Shown here: positions 11,801 through 21,316 of the stretch, piece by piece
How positions within the stretch are numbered: the stretch's first letter is position 1
How the letters are laid out: each line of letters begins with the position of its first letter
Assembly (NCBI GenBank): GCA_009801015.1
Contig: VHZZ01009477.1
Location: forward strand, 15,655 to 39,590
DNA from: Silene noctiflora
Taxonomy: Eukaryota; Streptophyta; Magnoliopsida; Caryophyllales; Caryophyllaceae
Length of the DNA stretch: 23,936 nt
Reading direction: 5' to 3'
Program-made: the position numbers and the translations under genes
Notes under the pieces: generated by a model
The model's database searches: none
What the model saw: only the letters and a program-made list of their open reading frames with translations
What the model was told of the DNA's origin: nothing

Positions 11801-11813
11801 GTAGAGTCTGAGG

Positions 11814-12179
11814 CTAGGTAGCACCAACACTGACACGGACATGTGATACGACAACCCATGAAATTTAGAACAGAGAACACGCTATTTAAATTTAATAAAA
11901 TATATATTTTATGGTTATAAATAACGTATAATTTTATTTTTTTAATCTATTTTATTTTAAATTTAAATAAGTGAAGGTAAAATTTGACCTTGACAATAAT
12001 TAATTCTCATTTCCCACCAAATCCCATCTTCTAATCAATTTCTTTTGACATTTTATTCCTCGTCTAAAGTATAACATGTTTGGAAGTGTGTCTGACGAGT
12101 GTCGGGTGTCGGGTGTCCAGTGTCCGACATAGTGTTGGACACGGGACGACTATTTATGAGGAGTGTCCGTGCTACCTAG
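11814..12179. mobile_element. 366-bp TIR element with GTGTCGG repeats
   Basis: The left end reads CTAGGTAGCAC and the right end is its perfect 11-bp complement. GTCTGAG flanks both sides (11806-11812 and 12180-12186), giving a 7-bp candidate target-site duplication with one extra base at the left. Inside the right end are repeated GTGTCGGGTGTC/GTGTCCGACA words, and inside the left end is the counterpart CACTGACACGGACATG. The centre is AT-rich and there is no frame. It is a non-autonomous DNA element; the superfamily is undecided. Confidence 0.65.
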
Positions 12180-12186
12180 GTCTGAG

Positions 12187-12836
12187 ATGAGTCTAACAGA
12201 TAATGTATAAAGTCTGTGGTGAATCTGAATAATAAAAAAATAACAAAAGTTAATGAAAAATTGATGTGACTGAATTTTAAGACTTAAAAAAGTCTAAGCT
12301 TACCCTAAACATTTCACCATCCATGCTATAATAATGACCTGCCTTCTAGAAAAAGGATTCTTCATTTTCAATACTGTAAGATTAGAGAGTATTTTAGAGT
12401 GACATGGAATAGAAAATGAGACATCAAATTGAGATCGATGATCTCACTATTAAGTTAAAAACGGGCTTCAACGATTCTAAAATACTTTATTTTAGTTTTA
12501 AATTGTCAAACTTACCCACATTATAAAGAAAATAAAGAAATGCACAATTAAAGAGTTTATGTGAATTATTAGTTAATTAAGATATAAAATATGTTAGAAC
12601 TTTGTATCTCACTTGGATATGCTCGAAATAGTGAAATACACATTAAACACCTATTTGTGGAGTGCCGTCTTAAAGACGAGTATTGTGAAATGATATTTTT
12701 TAATAAATGTTTTTATTCGCTAAAATGGTCATTTAAAATCTATTTTACACTATTTTTTGTATAAAATAGTCTTACAAGAGATTAAGTAGATCAATACTTG
12801 ATAATAAATTATCATTGACTTTTATATTTTTTATTT
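12187..12836. other. Upstream region of the NADKc gene
   Basis: AT-rich, no gene seen. It would contain the distal promoter of the gene starting at 13119. I recognise no specific regulatory site. Confidence 0.4.
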
Positions 12837-12845
12837 TATATAAAT
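12837..12845 (+). promoter_or_regulatory. Candidate TATA box of NADKc
   Basis: TATATAAAT lies 282 bp upstream of the start codon and just before a pyrimidine-rich leader (about 12880-12965). This spacing would put the transcription start near 12870 and give a leader of about 250 nt. Confidence 0.5.
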
Positions 12846-12860
12846 CCACATCATCAACAA

Positions 12861-13005
12861 ATGAACACCCCATAAAAACCCCATCCTATCCTTTCTCTCA
12901 CTACCTCGCAAACTTCATCACCCAACAAATAAATTTCCTTCTTCTCTCTATAACAACTAACAAGCATCTTTTGTTTTATGCACCATATTTTGGGATGAAA
13001 TATTA
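12861..13005 (+). promoter_or_regulatory. Short upstream ORFs in the NADKc leader
   Basis: Three minimal uORFs precede the main start: ATG at 12861 with a stop ending at 12875, ATG at 12978 with a stop ending at 12998, and ATG at 12994 with a stop ending at 13005. If transcription starts near 12870, the first is outside the transcript and the other two remain. They could lower translation of the main frame. No peptide conservation can be judged from one sequence. Confidence 0.35.
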
Positions 13006-13118
13006 GCAATTTTGGTTGAATAAAAGGAAGAAAATAAACAAAGTTCAAATCTATCAAAAAGAAAGTTAACTTTTGTTTTATATAATTAATAATCAAATTT
13101 ATATATTTTATATTGATC

Positions 13119-16100
13119 ATGGATCAAAAAATAGTTCCAAAGATCAACAGAACAGAGTCAGGAAGAGTTGGAAGACTTGAGAGATTCTCCCATTATGTTG
13201 GTAACTTTTCTTTCTTTAATTTTTACTATTTTAGATGTGTTTTTTCTTGTTTTCACTTGTCGAAAACATGTCGAGCTAGCTCAGCTGGTAAAATCATCGT
13301 GTTTGAAATAATTTAGTTTTGTTTAGGACTTAACCATGATTTATAGTGAGAAGGCGAAAAATCCCAGCTAAGTGAATAATTAATGTAATAAGGTAAATCA
13401 CGAAAAAATTCAAAAAAATTACATACAATTTTCAACTTTTTCATTGTCTAATAAAAGGATGAGGTACCTCTACTATCCCCTTATTCCCGCCGCTATTTCT
13501 TTTCAGTAAGTCTTGCTTAAGACCTTCAATTATAAGCCTTTTTTTTTTTTTTTTTCATATTTACTTTTATTTAATTTAGCCGTGAGAGCCGTATTAAATT
13601 AAGACGGTCTTAAATGAGAACTGTTACGGGTTTGATTCTTTGGGAGCAATTCTTGCCCGAAGAATCAAATCACAATTGTTTGCTTGTTAATTATTCAGGG
13701 TGTTTAATTACATGAAAGTTCAGCTGTTGACCAATTATTTGCACATAATTGGCATTTTCCACATTTTCCATTGCTGAAAATGACAGGATAACAAATTAAT
13801 AATAAAGATTGTTTACACATTCCTTATTATAGTTGAGGATAATTAATTCGAAGTAATTGGTTTCGTGTAAAATCGTTCTTCTACCTATCATTTTTTGATT
13901 AAAATATTATTCAGATATATTAAACTAACGTATATTGCTTTAATTTTGATAATAATACAATGTAGCAAGGCAAATCGGGTTCGAAGATCCGAATGAGTGT
14001 CCACAATTATGCAAATTAGCAAACGATTATTTGAAGAAAACAGAAGGATGTGAGAGCAACATCTTTGATTTTCTAGCTAACGAATCGGACGCAGAATCGC
14101 TTTACGTCGATTTCATTGAAGAGATTGATAGATGCATTCTTAGTTATTTTTCTTTTCATTGGAGCCAAACTTCTTTAATGATTAATCAGGTAACTTTTCT
14201 TCTATTCTTTTTATTTAGTAGCTCGAGAAACCGTCTCACGTTAACATAATGATGTTTAGACACAACATTTTAATAGATCATGAGACTGTCTTTTACAAGA
14301 ATATATTTATTTTTGAACCAATAATAGGACTTTTCAAGTAATTAGGTAATATATATATATATATGAAGTTTTATTTGAGTCCGTCTTAAACTGGTTTAAT
14401 TTGCGAAAATGAAGGTGTTGAGCATAGAAGATGTTGAGAAGAAAACAAAGCTTAAAGACTTGGTGATGGCAGCTACAAGGTTAATCTTATACCAAACATT
14501 ATTTTATTTATATTTTATTTGAAATATATTTCTCTGAATTAATGAGTCAAATTATTATAGATTTAATAATATAATAAAATAATGCAGAGCATGAAGGGTA
14601 CACATAAATACACTCCTAAAAAGTACCGGGACACTCCAATAATAGATAGTGGACGAAAATACACTAAATTTCATAATAATAGCTGCATTTGACTTGAAGG
14701 AAATGAAAGGACGAATCGGCCATATGACATATGACATATAAATGGAGTGTCCTAGGATATTTTGGTAGTGTATATAGGGCCACCCAGCATGAATGATGTG
14801 TTAGGATGAGCAAATGAAGCTACCAACTACTAATAATATACGAGTAAACCAATTAAGTAGTAAACGACAAAAATAAGAGGGGACATGCGTTAGTTATTTG
14901 GATAATTGAGTTCGTTGTGCCTTTCTACTTCACATAATTCATGCATTAGATGTCATGCAAAGATTATGTCTTCTTTACAATATTATATTTCTATTTACTC
15001 AATCAAATTATCAATAATTATAAAATAGATGTAATTGATTTGTATAAGACTGGCTCATTTGTTTAAGACGATATAACGGCAGTTATTTTCATAATGTTTC
15101 ATCTGGATTTAATGCATTTTTATTTGACTTTCATCTGAAATATCTAGTAAAAACATCTAAAATTTCAATGTAGTGAAATAACACAAATTCTATTTAAAAC
15201 GGGTATATCGATCTGTGAAATAGATAGATGAAATAAAAATCAGAATGTCTAAAAAATAACTAAAATCTTGTTTCATCTATCCATATCTATTTGGTAGAAC
15301 TTAATACATTTTTAGATATTTATACGGAAACAAACTTGATAGGGTGTTTTAAATGTTTGCTCCATGATGTGGTCGGAGGCCAACAATGCCATCATTGTTT
15401 GTTTGGTACTAGCAATCTGCAGTAGAAGTATTATGCAACGTCGTTTTTTTGATTTCCACAACACATGGCCTAACTTATTGGACTTGGACACCCATGCGTA
15501 ATACGAGTACTCCCAACCAACTTTATTTCAGCATTGTTCATTCATATCTTTGTCGGTTGATTACAACCAAAATTGTACTATACATGATGTGCAAATTAAA
15601 TAATAATGGGGAGTACAATATACCATATTCATGTAGTCAATTTAGAATAAACAAGTCAAATATATACTTGCGACTGATAAGATATTAGTCTCGTAATTAA
15701 TCTAAATCAATACACATGTCACGCAAATTACGATCTGGTAATAATTGTATGTACTTGTGAGTGATGAGGTATTAGTCTAGTAGTTAACAGATCGCAGATT
15801 GTATAGCACATTTCGATTTATACTCCTACTTAATTAAAATAGGAAAATAAGTGTATTGTATGTGGGAATATATGTAGGAAACAAAGATTTGATAGGGTAT
15901 TGAGGAACTTGAAGGTAGTAAGAGTATTTTCGACACTAGTAGAAGAGATGAGGGCAATAGGAGTATCAAATGGGGATGGAGATCAGACTAAATGTACCCA
16001 GGTGATGGTGCCGATGGCTCACAACAAAAGAAGTCCGGTGCTCCTTCTCATGGGCGGCGGCATGGGCGCCGGCAAGAGCACTGTCCTTAAGGACATTCTC

Positions 16101-18904
16101 AAAGAGTAATTAACTTCTTCCCTCTTTTACTTGGCCTTATTAAATTACAGGATCGTCTTTTACTGATATTTTACCGATAAACTGACCATCTAACACGGTA
16201 ATAAAATAAAGTTGTATGATTAGTTAGTTAGGTAGAAATAATAAAGGCGAGTTTGATATTTTAGTGGAATAGTCGTACATATATAATTCAAGGAAATAAT
16301 GATTTTCATTGACTAATTATTACAATGTGATTCAATAATAATAATGATGATGCAGGCCATTTTGGTCAGGAGTAGCAGCAAATGCAGTGGTAGTGGAAGC
16401 AGATGCGTTTAAAGAGACAGATGTAATTTATAGAGCCCTTAGCTCAACTGGGCATCATGGTGACATGCTTCAAACTGCTGAATTGGTACTCTTCCTCATC
16501 TTCCTCTACATCTTTTGTTTACGCATTTATTATTACTATAAAGGTAGACCTCACAAAATTAATCCGACTTACATGACTTGGGGTGAACTGAATCGAAATG
16601 ATCCGACTCAAACTGGCTGACACCCAATCGAAATGGTATATCATATTTTATTTGGCAGGGATTACACCTAAAAAGATTGAGACACTCATCAACTAAGATT
16701 TGTTCTAATTAAAGGACAGCTAAATGTTGTTATAATGTTTGGTACATTGGATTCCATCATGGAAGGTTATGTTTATGAATGATTAATTTCAAAGGGATTT
16801 GCATTTCTTGACAGTTGACTTTTATTTTATGTTAGATTGCGCAAATGTGTATTTTCACCTTCCCCATATACACCCTCTCTCATCAAATGGGGAGCCTCAT
16901 TATTACGAGTAGTTACCCATAATTTGGGGGTGCCTCTAATTTTAGGGGAGGTTTCAACTAAAAGCAAATACGATTTTTTGGTGTATATGGGAAGGTTTCC
17001 AAATTATTAGGTGTATATTAGTATTGTTGGGGAGCCCCATTATTGCAGAGATGTAGTTGTGAAATTGGGAGGATAGATGAAAAAGTTAGTGGAAAATAAG
17101 ATAGACGAATAAAAAAAGGAGAGATAAAATATGGGGCACCTCACCTTTGCGGATGCTCTTAGCACCACTCATCAATTAAAGTAAAACGTGCTAGACAATG
17201 GCAGAGATATAAACTTCGGGATAACATAACTTTCCAAATTATTTATCAAAACGTCTTCCTTGTGACGGATACTATCCGTCACAAGCTGAAGACGGATAAG
17301 ACCCCTTTCACAATAAAACAAGTGACGGAGAAATGAAGCACCCATGAATAGTGCCACTTGCATATTGTGAAAGGGACATTATCCGTCTTCAGCTTGTGAC
17401 GGATAATGTCCATCTTCAATGAGAATTTGTGATTATTTAGAGTATGTTTTGCTTCGGACTGTCTTAACTTAAAACGTCTTACAAACTTCTTTTATTTATG
17501 ATCGGATGCGTGAGAGTAATTTAGACGTTTATCTAGTAATGCTTAGATGCAAATATGCAATACCATATGGTATTACGGGTGATTTTCCTATTAAGACGGT
17601 AAACCATATGTATATTATCCTATGTATCTTATTTAATGGCAACGGTTTTATTTGATATTTTGTATAGTGTTTAATTTTTTTTATAATCGTGTTTAGTAAT
17701 TATTATCAGCGAATTTAAATATGTAACTAATTAAGTTTGTTAATGAATAGGTACACCAATCATCAACAGATGCAGCATCATCCTTACTAGTGACAGCACT
17801 AAACGAAGGAAGAGATGTGATAATGGACGGAACATTATCATGGGCACCCTTTGTGGAGCAAACTGTAGAGATGGCCCGTAATGTTCACAAGTGGCGGTAC
17901 CGGATGGGAATCGGGTATAAGGTTGCTGAGGATGGTAGCACCATCGAAAACTATTGGGAGAGAATTGGAGGCGATGACCCTGATGAGAAATCAGAGCAAG
18001 TAAAAGATAGAAAGCCTTATCGGATTGAACTTGTTGGTGTTGTTTGTGATGCTTATCTTGCTGTTGTTAGGGGTATCAGGTATTCTACTTTTCCTACATA
18101 ACTCGTCTTGATAACATTTTGCATTACCACTAGAGTAAGTTGCAGTCTTATCAATTTACAAAGTATGGAGGAAAATTAAGTAGGTGGAAATGTATATAAT
18201 TGAATTATGAAATTTGACAGGAGAGCAGTAATGGTAAAAAGAGCAGTAAGAGTGAAATCACAATTGAATTCGCATAAAAGATTTGCAAGTTGCTTTAGAC
18301 AATATTCACAATTGGTTGACAATGCTCGTCTTTATTGCACTAACACCGTCGGCGGTCCACCCATGGTACGCACCTTCATCTTTCTCCCAACTCTAATTCA
18401 CTTTTTTACTCCTTTATTTATTATTCCATGTCCCCCATTCATGCTAATCATAGGGTCTCATACATGACATAATCTTACATCATTTTTCTATGTATATCAT
18501 TTAATTTAGTTCCGATTCGAATCAGTTAGGACACTCTTCCTTATGAGTTCTAACTTTTAACATTGTTGCATTTCTAAAACTCGAACCCGAAACATCTGGT
18601 TAAGTAGATATTGAGCAATTCTTGATTAAGTGCATGATAAACAATGTTGAATGTTTAAATGATGCAGTTGATAGGATGGAAAGATGGGTATAGCAGATTA
18701 TTAGTGGATGTTGAAGAGATAAAATGCTTAAGCATACTTAGTGAGATTAATGATGAAGCAGAGTCAATTTACGAACTTCATAAGGATCAAAGCCCGTTAA
18801 CTCACCCGGGTTCGGCATGGAAAGAACTCGTCATGTCACGTTCAAGGCCAAATATTCAAATCAATCTCAAATCCGCCATTCGCAAATGCGAAATTGTTAC
18901 TTAG
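13119..18904 (+). CDS. NADKc: Calmodulin/Ca2+-dependent NAD kinase NADKc
   Basis: This gene is homologous to Arabidopsis At1g04280, a calmodulin-activated kinase that makes NADP+ from NAD+ and supports the elicitor-induced oxidative burst. Exons: 13119-13200, 13966-14189, 14415-14479, 15878-16105, 16356-16485, 17751-18079, 18221-18365 and 18668-18904. All introns are GT-AG and the joined frame is 479 aa. Residues 16-33, RVGRLERFSHYVARQIGF, form the conserved basic amphipathic N-terminal calmodulin-binding segment. The kinase domain is of the P-loop, zeta-toxin-like fold, distinct from classical NAD kinases. Its Walker A motif is GGGMGAGKST at 183-192, EADAFKETD starts at 214 and MDGTLSW starts at 268. 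The C-terminal part includes CDAYLAVVRGIRRA and NARLYCTN. The start at 13119 is the first ATG in frame with the conserved N-terminus; an upstream TTG is not a likely start. A TATA-like box and short uORFs precede it. Introns 3 and 5 carry MITEs. Confidence 0.93.
13201..13965 (+). other. Intron 1 of NADKc with a tRNA-like A-box fragment
   Basis: This 765-bp intron has the donor GTAACT and acceptor TGTAG. At 13277-13295 the plus strand reads TAGCTCAGCTGGTAAAATC, which matches a tRNA internal A box and the head of many plant SINEs. I found no B box (GGTTCGANNCC) after it, so it is at best a decayed SINE. A T run lies at about 13541-13555. Confidence 0.5.
14480..15877 (+). other. Intron 3 of NADKc
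   Basis: This is the longest intron of the gene, 1398 bp (donor GTTAAT, acceptor TGTAG). It contains the 190-bp MITE at 14596-14785 and an imperfect direct repeat of about 36 bp at 15666 and 15752 (GATATTAGTCTCGTAATTA against GGTATTAGTCTAGTAGTTA). No cryptic exon is needed, because the frame joins as ATR-KQRFDRV across it. Confidence 0.75.
14596..14785. mobile_element. 190-bp MITE with perfect 8-bp duplication
   Basis: AGCATGAA flanks the element on both sides (14588-14595 and 14786-14793). The terminal inverted repeats are about 43 bp and imperfect, roughly 30 of 43 matching. They start GGGT and share ATACACT, AAAA and GGACACTCCA. There is no coding capacity. An 8-bp duplication fits hAT and a few other superfamilies. 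The GGGT ends do not match the hAT YARNG rule well, so I leave the superfamily open. The element lies inside intron 3 of NADKc and leaves both splice sites intact. Confidence 0.75.
16486..17750 (+). other. Intron 5 of NADKc with two inverted-repeat structures
   Basis: This 1265-bp intron has the donor GTACTC and acceptor AATAG. Positions 16857-16874 and 16980-16996 are complementary (ACCTTCCCCATATACACC against GGTGTATATGGGAAGGT, one base of indel). GGGGAGCC[T/C]CATTATT is repeated directly at 16889 and 17029. A second, better defined fold-back element lies at about 17259-17408. The coding frame joins as TAELVHQSS across the intron. Confidence 0.75.
17259..17408. mobile_element. Fold-back MITE in NADKc intron 5
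   Basis: Left arm 17272-17324 and right arm 17355-17408 are inverted copies of each other, sharing CCGTCACAAGCTGAAGACGG, CCTTTCACAATA and CAAGTG. The left end also carries a nearly perfect palindrome at 17259-17285, with 13-bp arms CTTGTGACGGATA around one base. No clear target-site duplication is seen, so the outer ends may lie up to 20 bp further out. There is no frame. Confidence 0.7.
18366..18667 (+). other. Intron 7 of NADKc
   Basis: This 302-bp intron has the donor GTACGC and acceptor TGCAG. On the minus strand it contains CGGGTTCGAGT (18579-18589), a B-box-like word preceded by CTTAACCAGATGTTT. This resembles the tRNA-derived part of a SINE, but no A box was confirmed. Confidence 0.6.
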
Positions 18905-19080
18905 TAAACTACCCACCCTTCTTCTCTATACACCCTATACTCAGACCGTCCCTTGTAAAGCGATTTTATATGGCCGACTTAAGAGAGAGGCTCATTGTTA
19001 CGATGGATATGGCCGAATTAAGAGAGAGGCTCATTGTTTTATATTATGTTATTATTTCTATATATTGTAAAGCTTTGTGA
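18905..19080 (+). other. Probable 3' UTR of NADKc with a tandem duplication
   Basis: After the stop codon the sequence contains two copies of a 31-bp unit, TATGGCCGA[C/A]TTAAGAG followed by AGAGGCTCATTGTT. They lie at 18969-18999 and 19008-19038, period 39, with a single mismatch. The near-identity indicates a recent duplication. TTGTAAAG near 19066 may be part of the polyadenylation signal. Confidence 0.55.
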
Positions 19081-20007
19081 GTCTACCTAAACGGGAAAAT
19101 AAAAAGTTAATGACTAATTATTATTTTGGTGATTTTGCGTAAAACCGGTTTACACAAATCATATACCTATCATTGTCTGTTTTTTTGGGTACCTTTTTTA
19201 GTCAGTCTTTGTACTTCCTCTATAAAAAGCGAGTAAAAACACTTGTTTGATAAGTATGTGTTTGGTTAAGATTAAAAAAATGTTTTTGTCACTTTATTAA
19301 CTTGCAACAAGGGTTATGGTCAGTCAAATGTTTTTAACAAAATATACATTGACTGACTATATTTCTTGATTATGAGTTCATAACATAACAATTTTTTTCA
19401 ATTTAATCGATCTTTAGTTTGAAAAAAATGTCATCTTCGGAGTTGGTAGGCAAGGATTATAGACAATAAAAGATTTTTAGCTCAAAAAGAGGGATACACC
19501 TAAATCTGGCGAACGGGTCAATCGGGTTAAGTCTCCTTATTTCGGGTTCGGAAGTCATTTTTGAGTCAGCTATTATCTAGTTTGTCATGGATAATAATCA
19601 GTTTGCAACAATAATTATCCAAGTCGGGTTATAGTAAATCGGGTCAATTCGAATTTTGGGTTAAGTTTGGATCTTGAGTTTGGATTATTCAAATCGGGTC
19701 AATTTCGCCAGATATAGCAGAAAGATATAGGGAAACTAGGTAGAATATCGAATTTAATTCTTACCGATTTCCAACGGGATTTCTTACTCTTCCCAAATTT
19801 AACCCTCAATCGATGTGAAAAAGGCTGCGAGAGATAAGGGATATGGAACACTTTTAATTTTGCACAAGTCTTTTATAAAGGTAATTTTTCGGTTTTAATT
19901 TCGTTTTTGTGAATAGTAGGGGGGTATATATTGAGAATACTCCTATTCCTACCGTTTATCGGCTTCCTATTCGGTATCTAGTTGTGATTTAGCTCGGACA
20001 TCTCTGG
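19081..20007. other. Intergenic region between NADKc and the F-box gene
   Basis: No gene seen. It contains the small TIR element at 19504-19713. The 270 bases after that element form the upstream region of the F-box gene. Confidence 0.4.
19504..19713. mobile_element. Small TIR element with CGGGTCAA-rich interior
   Basis: The ends are a perfect 10-bp inverted repeat, ATCTGGCGAA and its complement. The interior is a degenerate array of TCGGGTTAAG, CGGGTCAAT and TTGAGTTTGGAT-like words, of the same style as 4559-4865. No duplication of the target site is evident. Confidence 0.5.
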
Positions 20008-20016
20008 TATAAATAC
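20008..20016 (+). promoter_or_regulatory. Candidate TATA box of the F-box gene
   Basis: TATAAATAC in the context GGTATAAATACAC, 179 bp upstream of the first in-frame ATG at 20187. It is a good match to the plant TATA consensus and suggests transcription starting near 20040. Confidence 0.55.
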
Positions 20017-20186
20017 ACAAAATTACCTCTTCTATGTCGTTTTTATTTGCCACTTTCTTCATGCATAGCTGCTAATCCTCGAAGATCCAAGCTAAACGTT
20101 GACAGGCCGGTCTGCCCAGTTCTCTGATCTTTAATAGTCAGTCTGTGATAAGGAGTCTTGAGGTTCGTTCTCAGGGAGCGAAAAGG

Positions 20187-21316
20187 ATGCGTTGTTTGAT
20201 GGGAAACAACTCCATCAACAGTGTCTGCAACGAACAACTGCAAGACAGATTAAGCTCACTCCCAGACTTCCTTCTCTATGAAATCCTTTCTCTTCTCCCC
20301 ATCAAAACAGCTGCTACCACCTCCGTCCTGTCTCACCATTGGCGATATCTCTGGACGTGCATCACCCGCATTTCTGTACACAATTATGACATTATCAAAT
20401 CTTACTCTGGTAGATGTGAGAAATTCTTGACTACTATAGTCCTATAGACCATATACTCAGCCAGCTCCCCTTGCTCAAGCTCCACAGTTTCCTTTTCGGT
20501 TTAACTGGTCATTTTATCGATGGCCCAGCCGAACTCTGTCAGTCTCGTTTACAATCATGGCTTCCGCTGGTTTGCTCTAGAAATCCGGAGAAAATCTCGA
20601 TAGAAGAACATCATTCGCTCTTTTTCCCTGCCTGTATATTTCAAACTCAGTCTTTAGTTGAGTTGAAATTAAATTGTCGAGAAGAAACTACTTATAAATT
20701 GCCTGATAATGGAATGGTGAAGCTCCCTAATCTCAAGAAGCTTACGATGATGAACCTTGGCGACTCTAATCGTTATCTGATGGCTACTTTATTTAAGTCT
20801 TGCTCGTTATTGGAAGTTTTAACTTTGCGGTTGAGATTGAAAGAGAATGATCATGTTGTTGATATATCGTCTCCACATCTCAAGTCCTTGGTTGTAAATT
20901 TACGGTGTAACCGGTACAACAGCAATAAAATATTGATTGATGCACCCAAGCTGGAACAACTACGGTTCACTGGTTGTCTAGCCGCAAATTATGAGTTTGT
21001 GGGGAGTCCAACTACATTGCGGGTAGCAGAGCTGGATTTGCGGCTGCCATGTTTTGATGAAGCAAAAGATGGTCTTGGAAGTCTTTTGAGAGGTATTTAT
21101 TGGGTCAAATCCTTGGTACTTTTCAAGAGTATCCTTTTTGCACTCCATTCCTACAGTTATATTGGTGATGCCACACGGTCTTTTTTCCGGGAGCTCATGC
21201 GAGTAGAAATGTTCGATAAACTGCAAAATTTCATGAATGTGCCGCATAAGACAGTAATAAAAAGGTTCAGGAGAATAAAGATAACAGATTCACAAGTTAG
21301 GGTGGAAGAGCATTGA
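20187..21316 (+). pseudogene. F-box/LRR protein gene, broken by a frameshift
   Basis: The intact family protein would bind SKP1 through the F-box and recruit substrates to an SCF ubiquitin ligase through its leucine-rich repeats. The first frame (20187-20447, 86 aa) holds a clear F-box, [20 protein letters not shown] then [11 protein letters not shown], and stops at a TAG. The homologous sequence resumes one frame away at about 20447 with DHILSQLPLLKLHSF and runs to a stop at 21314-21316. The second frame carries leucine-rich repeats: LVELKLNC, LPNLKKLTMMNL, LLEVLTLRLRL, SPHLKSLVVNL and APKLEQLRFTGC. The shift lies between 20420 and 20446, since the second frame has a stop at 20417. It equals one base lost or two gained. 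No intron with GT-AG ends can bridge it. The second part has no suitable ATG of its own. The C-terminus looks shortened, with no clear FBD domain. A sequencing error is the main alternative. Confidence 0.75.

Noticed and set aside
12815..13006. 63-codon frame overlapping the NADKc leader
   Set aside because: It starts from a non-ATG codon and runs through the promoter and leader. The 5' UTR explanation is better.
15449..15688. 79-codon frame inside NADKc intron 3
   Set aside because: The kinase frame joins cleanly across the intron and the peptide resembles nothing known.
15878..18904. A bacterial-type toxin gene, because of the zeta-toxin-like fold
   Set aside because: The spliced plant gene, the conserved calmodulin-binding N-terminus and overall similarity to NADKc identify it as an NAD kinase.
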